Shown here: one piece after another, positions 59,006-64,000 of the stretch
Layout: the number at the start of each line of letters is the position of its first letter
Numbering within the stretch: the first letter of the stretch is position 1
Assembly (NCBI RefSeq): GCF_026676115.1
Contig: NZ_JAPONB010000010.1
Location: forward strand, 60,259-124,258
From: Salinimicrobium sp. TH3
Lineage (GTDB): Bacteria > Bacteroidota > Bacteroidia > Flavobacteriales > Flavobacteriaceae
DNA: 64,000 nucleotides
Reading direction: 5' to 3'
Notes under the pieces: generated by a model
Database searches by the model: none
What the model was told of the DNA's origin: nothing
The model's input: only the letters and a program-made list of their open reading frames with translations
Made by a program: the position numbers and the translations under genes

Positions 59006-60523
59006 TTACAACCCGAAACTTAGTGAAAGCACATAATTAGAATTTTCTCTTGAATTTCTAAAGCGATCTGTTAATCCGGTTTGATACAATTGAGGATTGT
59101 TTTCCCTTGAAGAATGGTCATACGCCAAATCAATTTTTATATTTCCGAAGTTATACCCAAGTCCTGCGGAATAACCTTCAAGATCACCCACTGTAAACCC
59201 ATTGCTGTAAGGGCTTTCCTCAAACCTGTAACCACCTCTAAGGCTCCAGTTTTCAATCCTGTATTCTCCTCCAACCCTAAAAGTTGACGCTCCCTTTAAT
59301 TCATTCGAAATAAGCTCATTTTGAGACCTGAAAGCAGGATCATCTGTAGGTTTGAATTTCGTGGTGGAATAATCTTTATATGTGTAGTCAAAGCTTAGAA
59401 GTGCAGAAGTACCAAAAAGATAAGCTAAACTTCCTGTATAACCGGCGGGGGTTTGCAACTTGTAATCGGGATAAATGTTCACAACATTTGGATCAACAAT
59501 AGCCTCCCCCAATTCCAGGCTGTAAGTTTTAAGGTACTGGGTGGTTTCTTCAGAAATAGTATACCATGTTGGAGATTCATAAGCTATCCCCGCTCTAACA
59601 TTTTCACCAACTTTTGCCAGTGCACCCAGTTGAAGACTAAATCCACTTCCCAGGGTGCTAAGTCGGTCCTCGAAAAGTATTTCATTGATTTCACTTCCGG
59701 TGTTATCATTCACTTCAAAAAAGGAAGTCATTCTTTCATAATTAATGAAATGAGTATTCAAATTAAGTCCCAGGTAGAGAAAATCCTGATATTGTGTTGC
59801 AAAGTTAAAAGAGAACTTTCCGTTTAAACCGGTAGCGGCGTAGGCATATTCCTGGTCGAAACTTCCTGTCGCAACATTAGAAGTGTAGGGAGCAAAAGGG
59901 CTGCTCGCGTTATCGGGTTCGTAATCATATAAGTAACCCTGATACCCCAAAAATGCCTGCTGGGCTGCAAATCCTTCTCTTTCTCCAAGATCGGCATAAA
60001 CGCCTGCTATAGTTTGATTTCTTGTTAAATCTACCTCAAGTAAGTCAACAGGAATTCCTTGTGCGAATTCGAGAAAGTAGTTATTGATGGAACGCGTGTT
60101 AGTTCCAAAAGCTAGAAAATCATTCTCATAGCTGGATGATTTATTGTAATTAAAGCCAAGGCTAAATTTCTTCCAGTCTGCATTTTCATCAAAATTGTTG
60201 AATACAAAAACCGCCCCTGCCTGGCCAAGATCGGTATTTGAATTAGAGTTACTATTGAAACTGTTCATGAAGCTCACCTCATTGCTGCTGTTCTCGACAT
60301 TTAAGCTAAGAGTTGCAGAACTATTGAGAAATATGGCCGAGCCGGCGGGATTTACATTTAGAGAAGAGAGATCTCCTCCCAATGCCCCAAATGCTCCGCT
60401 CATAGCACGGTAACGTGCTGTTCCATTAAGATCTGTGCCCGAATACCTTACGGCATCTGTAATATTTTGTGCCTCTGCAGACATAGAGATTATGGCTGTA
60501 AAGACAAAAATCAATTTTTTCAT
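59006..60523 (-). CDS. OmpP1/FadL/TodX-type outer-membrane transport protein
   Basis: Beta-barrel that probably moves hydrophobic compounds across the outer membrane. The 505 residues have a signal peptide (1-18, ending AEAQ), the family N-terminus with YSGTDLNGTARYRAMSGAFGALGGDLSSLNVNPAGSA, long strands with aromatic residues and a C-terminal RENSNYVLSLSFGL ending in a hydrophobic residue. It lies 25 nt after the lipoprotein gene and is co-directional with it. Confidence 0.88.
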   Translation of the reverse strand: MKKLIFVFTAIISMSAEAQNITDAVRYSGTDLNGTARYRAMSGAFGALGGDLSSLNVNPAGSAIFLNSSATLSLNVENSSNEVSFMNSFNSNSNSNTDLGQAGAVFVFNNFDENADWKKFSLGFNYNKSSSYENDFLAFGTNTRSINNYFLEFAQGIPVDLLEVDLTRNQTIAGVYADLGEREGFAAQQAFLGYQGYLYDYEPDNASSPFAPYTSNVATGSFDQEYAYAATGLNGKFSFNFATQYQDFLYLGLNLNTHFINYERMTSFFEVNDNTGSEINEILFEDRLSTLGSGFSLQLGALAKVGENVRAGIAYESPTWYTISEETTQYLKTYSLELGEAIVDPNVVNIYPDYKLQTPAGYTGSLAYLFGTSALLSFDYTYKDYSTTKFKPTDDPAFRSQNELISNELKGASTFRVGGEYRIENWSLRGGYRFEESPYSNGFTVGDLEGYSAGLGYNFGNIKIDLAYDHSSRENNPQLYQTGLTDRFRNSRENSNYVLSLSFGL

Positions 60524-60548
60524 TTATAAATTTTTGGTCTAAACTATA

Positions 60549-61604
60549 CTATTTTCCACCTCTTCCACGGCTGGACCTGCTGGAAGATGAACCAGTACCC
60601 GAAGACGAGGATCTAGTATTCGATGATGAGGATTTATAAGAGCTATTGTTGCTCCTGGAAGAACGACTCGATCTTGCCTCTGGTCTTGAGTTTGAGGATG
60701 AATTGCTCCTTACAGCAGGTGATGACCTTCGTTGGGAAGAACTTCTGTAGGTGTCATTTGTCCTTGTTGAAGAAGACCTAACCCTCGTTGAACGGGTTTG
60801 ATAGGTTCTATCGTCATTAACTCTTGTTCCTGCAGCTCTAACATTTCTGGTGTTTGAATATCCCTGTATTCTGGAAATACGACTTTCAGAATTAGCCTGT
60901 CTGTCACGATAACTGTTTGAATAGCTGTCTCTGCGACCGCTATTATAGGCTACGTTGCGACGGTTGTAATATGGGTAGTAATTTGAGTAACCTCTGTATG
61001 GGTGGTAAGGTGAGTACCTATGGCCGTAGCCATAATAACCTCCCCATCCAAATCCCCAGCCAATGTTCCATCTCCAGGAATTGTAAGTGTAAGGTGATCC
61101 AAAATAGAAAGGATCATAAAATCCATAACGGTAGTATCTTGGCCCCCAGAATGGATCGTAGAAACCGGTGTAATATGGGTAGCCGTATGGATAGTAAAAT
61201 GAACCGTATACAGGATAATTATTATAAATGTTTACTGCAATCTCATCTGGATCTGTTCCCCATGCAGCTCTACCGGGTTCATATTCCATTCCCTCTGCTC
61301 CAAACATGTTTTCATCATACTGGCCCGAGGAGTAGGATTCGACATCTGTAAAAATAACTCCGTCTTGAGAAATAGCTCCAAATTGCTCGGCTTTTTCTCC
61401 AAAGAGATTTTTATAATAAAGGGCGTCTTCATAAGATTCCTCGTAATCATTAGCAGTATAGGCCTCGCCGCTTTGTGAGGAACTGTAAATTCCATCATTT
61501 TCATACCCGGTATACTGATAAGAACTACAGGAAGCTAATAAAAACAGAGAGCCCAATGCAGTAAGCAGGCTTCTCAAGTTTAAAAGCTTGTAGTATCGTT
61601 TCAT
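60549..61604 (-). CDS. Tyr/Gly-rich lipoprotein with Ser/Arg-rich tail
   Basis: Not recognised. With the start at 61604 the product has 351 residues: lipoprotein signal (LFLLASC, lipobox about 20-26), an acidic Tyr/Ser region, a central block of about 80 residues made largely of Tyr, Pro, Gly, Phe and Trp (about 130-210) and a basic, low-complexity C-terminal third dominated by Ser, Arg and Asn. The tail could be an RNA, DNA or polysaccharide-binding or adhesive segment; that is inference. An ATG at 61628 overlaps the -7 box, so 61604 is chosen. Confidence 0.75.
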   Translation of the reverse strand: MKRYYKLLNLRSLLTALGSLFLLASCSSYQYTGYENDGIYSSSQSGEAYTANDYEESYEDALYYKNLFGEKAEQFGAISQDGVIFTDVESYSSGQYDENMFGAEGMEYEPGRAAWGTDPDEIAVNIYNNYPVYGSFYYPYGYPYYTGFYDPFWGPRYYRYGFYDPFYFGSPYTYNSWRWNIGWGFGWGGYYGYGHRYSPYHPYRGYSNYYPYYNRRNVAYNSGRRDSYSNSYRDRQANSESRISRIQGYSNTRNVRAAGTRVNDDRTYQTRSTRVRSSSTRTNDTYRSSSQRRSSPAVRSNSSSNSRPEARSSRSSRSNNSSYKSSSSNTRSSSSGTGSSSSRSSRGRGGK

Positions 61605-61620
61605 GGCGTTGAATTTATTA

Positions 61621-61649
61621 TTGAACAAAGATAAAAATAGTTAGTTTTG
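61621..61649 (+). promoter_or_regulatory. proS promoter (overlaps the divergent one)
   Basis: TTG (61621-61623) and TAGTTTTG (61642-61649), an exact TAnnTTTG, are 18 nt apart. The transcript starts near 61655, about 47 nt before the proS ATG. Confidence 0.8.
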
Positions 61650-61655
61650 CATTAA
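61626..61655 (-). promoter_or_regulatory. Divergent lipoprotein promoter
   Basis: On the minus strand the -7 box TATCTTTG (61633-61626) is an exact match; a TTA at 61655-61653 lies 19 nt upstream as a weak -33. It sits inside the proS promoter. Confidence 0.7.
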
Positions 61656-61701
61656 CTTTATTTCATTAACAAGGTGCAAGATTTGTGCCAAAAGACTGGA
61701 G

Positions 61702-63180
61702 ATGGCAAAGAACCTCACTACAAGAAAAGAAGATTATTCAAAGTGGTATAACGAATTGGTAGTAAAAGCCGATTTGGCTGAAAATTCGGCTGTTAGAGGC
61801 TGTATGGTGATCAAGCCATACGGTTATGCTATTTGGGAAAAAATGCAGGCGCAGCTTGATAAAATGTTTAAAGAGACAGGTCATCAAAATGCCTATTTTC
61901 CGCTGTTTGTTCCTAAAAGTCTTTTTGAGGCTGAAGAAAAGAATGCCGAAGGTTTTGCAAAAGAATGTGCTATTGTCACTCACTACAGGCTAAAGACCGA
62001 TCCGGATAACGCAGGTAAGTTAATAGTAGATCCTGAAGCTAAACTGGAGGAGGAGCTTGTTGTTCGTCCTACTTCTGAAGCAATCATCTGGAACACTTAT
62101 AAAGGCTGGGTGCAGTCTTACCGCGATTTGCCTATCCTAATCAATCAGTGGGCAAATGTTGTGCGCTGGGAGATGCGTACGCGTCTTTTTCTACGTACTG
62201 CGGAATTTCTTTGGCAGGAAGGGCATACTGCTCATGCTACCAAAGCAGAGGCTATAGCCGAAACTGAACAAATGAATAATGTCTATGCTGAGTTTGCCGA
62301 AAATTTTATGGCAATGCCGGTTATTAAAGGACGAAAGACCGAAAGTGAAAGATTCGCAGGTGCCGTAGATACATATTGTATTGAAGCTATGATGCAGGAC
62401 GGTAAAGCTCTGCAGGCGGGAACTTCCCACTTTCTAGGCCAAAACTTCGCAAAGGCTTTCGATGTAAAATTTGCCAGTAAAGAAGGTAATCTCGAGCATG
62501 TTTGGGCTACTTCCTGGGGTGTTTCTACCAGATTAATGGGAGCTCTTATCATGACGCACAGTGACGACAACGGACTGGTTTTGCCTCCAAATCTTGCGCC
62601 TGTGCAGGTAGTGATAGTGCCAATCTATAAGGGAGAAGAGCAGTTAGATCAGATCTCTGAAGTGGCGAATAAATTAGCTTCCGATCTTAGGGCACAAGGC
62701 ATATCGGTAAAATATGACGATCGCGATACTCAAAAACCCGGATGGAAATTTGCCCAGTACGAATTACAGGGAGTGCCGGTAAGAATAGCTATAGGTCCCA
62801 AAGATCTTGAGAAAGGTTCTGTGGAACTGGCAAGAAGAGATACATTGAATAAAGAATTCATCGCTCAGGAGGATGTGGTGAGCAAAGTGAAAGGTTTGAT
62901 GATTCAAATCCAGGAGAATCTTCACCAAAGAGCCAGAACCTTTAGAGATGAGCATATCACACCTGTAGAAGATTTCGAGGAATTCAAAAAGGTGCTTAAA
63001 GAAAAAGGTGGATTTATTTCTGCGCATTGGGATGGCACTTCCGAGACTGAAAACAAGATAAAAGAATTGACCAAAGCCACTATTCGCCTTATTCCGTTTG
63101 ATGGAGAGAAGGAGGAGGGAGCCTGTGTTTACACGGGGAAACCGTCTGTAGGGAGAGTTCTTTTTGCAAAAGCGTATTAA
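61702..63180 (+). CDS. proS: Prolyl-tRNA synthetase, archaeal/eukaryotic type
   Basis: Class II synthetase charging tRNA-Pro. The 492 residues lack the bacterial INS editing domain and resemble the short archaeal/eukaryotic form: motif 1 [17 protein letters not shown], motif 2 [28 protein letters not shown], motif 3 [15 protein letters not shown], anticodon domain (about 290-400) and a C-terminal domain. The C-terminal zinc site is degenerate: only one Cys (GACVYTGKP) is left. Confidence 0.97.
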   Translation: MAKNLTTRKEDYSKWYNELVVKADLAENSAVRGCMVIKPYGYAIWEKMQAQLDKMFKETGHQNAYFPLFVPKSLFEAEEKNAEGFAKECAIVTHYRLKTDPDNAGKLIVDPEAKLEEELVVRPTSEAIIWNTYKGWVQSYRDLPILINQWANVVRWEMRTRLFLRTAEFLWQEGHTAHATKAEAIAETEQMNNVYAEFAENFMAMPVIKGRKTESERFAGAVDTYCIEAMMQDGKALQAGTSHFLGQNFAKAFDVKFASKEGNLEHVWATSWGVSTRLMGALIMTHSDDNGLVLPPNLAPVQVVIVPIYKGEEQLDQISEVANKLASDLRAQGISVKYDDRDTQKPGWKFAQYELQGVPVRIAIGPKDLEKGSVELARRDTLNKEFIAQEDVVSKVKGLMIQIQENLHQRARTFRDEHITPVEDFEEFKKVLKEKGGFISAHWDGTSETENKIKELTKATIRLIPFDGEKEEGACVYTGKPSVGRVLFAKAY

Positions 63181-63204
63181 ATTTCAAAAAATTTTCCTGA
63201 ACAT

Positions 63205-63234
63205 TTGCGGCATTGAAAAATAGTTGTATTTTTG
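63205..63234 (+). promoter_or_regulatory. tRNA-Glu promoter
   Basis: TTG (63205-63207) and TATTTTTG (63227-63234) are 19 nt apart, a perfect promoter match, 22 nt before the first tRNA-Glu. Confidence 0.82.
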
Positions 63235-63255
63235 CATCCGCATTTGAAAATAAAT

Positions 63256-63327
63256 GGTCCGTTCGTCTAGGGGTTAGGACGCCAGGTTTTCATCCTGGTA
63301 ACAGGGGTTCGATTCCCCTACGGACTA
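63256..63327 (+). tRNA. tRNA-Glu (anticodon TTC), copy 1
   Basis: A 72-nt cloverleaf: acceptor GGTCCGT / ACGGACT with a G1-U72 wobble and discriminator A, D arm from GTCTAGGGG, anticodon stem CCAGG / CCTGG with loop TTTTCAT (anticodon TTC), T arm AGGGG-TTCGATT-CCCCT. CCA is not encoded. Confidence 0.95.
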
Positions 63328-63331
63328 CAAA

Positions 63332-63352
63332 GGTTTACAAGTCGTGTAAACC
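63332..63352. repeat. Hairpin between the two tRNA-Glu genes
   Basis: GGTTTACA and TGTAAACC pair perfectly around AGTCG. No T run follows, so it is more likely a processing spacer than a terminator. Confidence 0.5.
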
Positions 63353-63372
63353 AGCTTTGAAATAATAATAAT

Positions 63373-63444
63373 GGTCCGTTCGTCTAGGGGTTAGGACGCC
63401 AGGTTTTCATCCTGGTAACAGGGGTTCGATTCCCCTACGGACTA
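63373..63444 (+). tRNA. tRNA-Glu (anticodon TTC), copy 2
   Basis: Sequence identical to copy 1 over all 72 nt. The two genes are 45 nt apart and probably co-transcribed with rpsT 30 nt further on. Recent duplication or gene conversion is likely. Confidence 0.95.
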
Positions 63445-63474
63445 CTGAGAAAGAATTAATTTAATAACAGTGTA

Positions 63475-63723
63475 ATGGCAAATCATAAGTCATCGTTAAA
63501 GAGAATACGTAGCAACGAGACAAAGCGTCTTAGAAACCGCTACCAGCATAAAACTACAAGGAATGCCATCAAGAGGTTGCGTGATGCAGAGAAAGAAGAG
63601 GCAGAGACTTTATATCCTACTGTAGCTTCTATGATTGACAAATTAGCGAAGAAAAATATCATTCATGATAATAAAGCCGCTAACCTTAAGTCAAAGTTGG
63701 CTAAGCACGTTGCTGCTCTTTAA
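63475..63723 (+). CDS. rpsT: 30S ribosomal protein S20
   Basis: Helical protein that binds 16S rRNA at the body and helps early assembly. The 82 residues start [32 protein letters not shown] and end in an alanine/lysine-rich helix. No own promoter is seen in the 30-nt gap after tRNA-Glu 2, so it is probably transcribed through the tRNAs. Confidence 0.96.
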   Translation: MANHKSSLKRIRSNETKRLRNRYQHKTTRNAIKRLRDAEKEEAETLYPTVASMIDKLAKKNIIHDNKAANLKSKLAKHVAAL

Positions 63724-63748
63724 TTAAGATAGTGTTCAATTTATAAAG

Positions 63749-63785
63749 AATGCCTTTCGTGTAACGCGAGAGGCATTTTTCATTT
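63749..63785 (+). terminator. Intrinsic terminator of rpsT
   Basis: AATGCCT.TCG pairs with CGA.AGGCATT across a 7-nt loop and is followed by T5. It lies 25 nt after rpsT. The last 215 nt of the window show no gene. Confidence 0.88.
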
Positions 63786-64000
63786 TAAAATTTCCAAACC
63801 TTCCCGGTTGAATAAATCAGGAGGGTTTTTAAGTTTCTAATCCTGCCTCCTTATGTTATCTTGGGTAGCCTCTGGTTAAGCAGGAGAGCTTTGGTGTGTA
63901 TCACCACCTCTTTCAATTAATAGTCGGATCAAGAACAATTTCTGGGTTTTTGAGTTTTTAAGCAAATAATTTCTCAAGCCGATACAAGAAGAACTCTGTT

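Overview
The window is chromosomal DNA of a Bacteroidota bacterium, most likely a marine-type Flavobacteriaceae (Gramella/Salegentibacter/Zunongwangia-like; genus is inference). Signs are a SusC/SusD pair, an STN-type TonB receptor, -33 TTG / -7 TAnnTTTG promoters in front of many genes, weak Shine-Dalgarno use, zinc-free L36 and S14, an archaeal/eukaryotic-type ProRS, and lineage-typical genes such as ctlX, a DUF6588-like gene, a DUF2911 gene and a four-helix-bundle (IVS) gene.

Layout. 1-8.3 kb (minus strand): a truncated TonB-dependent receptor, a secreted protein of unknown function just upstream of it, then a SusD lipoprotein and SusC porin. 8.7-25.8 kb (plus): a compact translation block, rpsL-rpsG-fusA-rpsJ, then the S10, spc and alpha clusters through secY, infA, rpmJ, rpoA and rplQ. 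The four widest gaps inside this block (before rplC, rpsH, rpsD and rplQ) each hold an inverted repeat and are candidate feedback or attenuation sites. 26-37.9 kb (plus, one minus gene): carA, eno, gltA, a two-gene pentein module (arginine deiminase-like enzyme plus CtlX-type citrulline hydrolase), argS, ffh, a mobile-looking IVS-protein cassette flanked by inverted 14-bp repeats, and folD. 37.9-45.5 kb (minus): a nine-gene run from dacB and an LD-carboxypeptidase to a HerA-like ATPase, rluF, a Rho-N protein, a VOC protein, an AI-2E family transporter and a YkvA protein. 45.6-54.6 kb: queE, DUF2911 (minus), gyrB, a DUF6588-like beta-barrel, mdh and fused secDF. 55-61.6 kb (minus): folE-cysS-yidD-lgt-DUF192, then a FadL-like protein and a Tyr/Ser/Arg-rich lipoprotein. 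61.7-63.8 kb (plus): proS, two identical tRNA-Glu genes and rpsT.

Most of the window is housekeeping: translation (r-proteins, EF-G, IF-1, ArgRS, CysRS, ProRS, tRNA-Glu), secretion (SecY, SecDF, Ffh, YidD, Lgt), replication (GyrB), TCA cycle and glycolysis (GltA, Mdh, Eno), folate/deazapurine chemistry (FolD, FolE, QueE) and peptidoglycan trimming. The second-look material is mainly intergenic: a recurrent palindrome TCAAAAATG-N-CATTTTTGA at five sites, a roughly 100-nt hairpin before secDF, repeat scars on both sides of ffh, gene relics upstream of eno and downstream of secDF, DnaA-box-like sites upstream of gyrB, and overlapping divergent promoters at proS. I saw no CRISPR array, prophage, insertion sequence or complete defence system.
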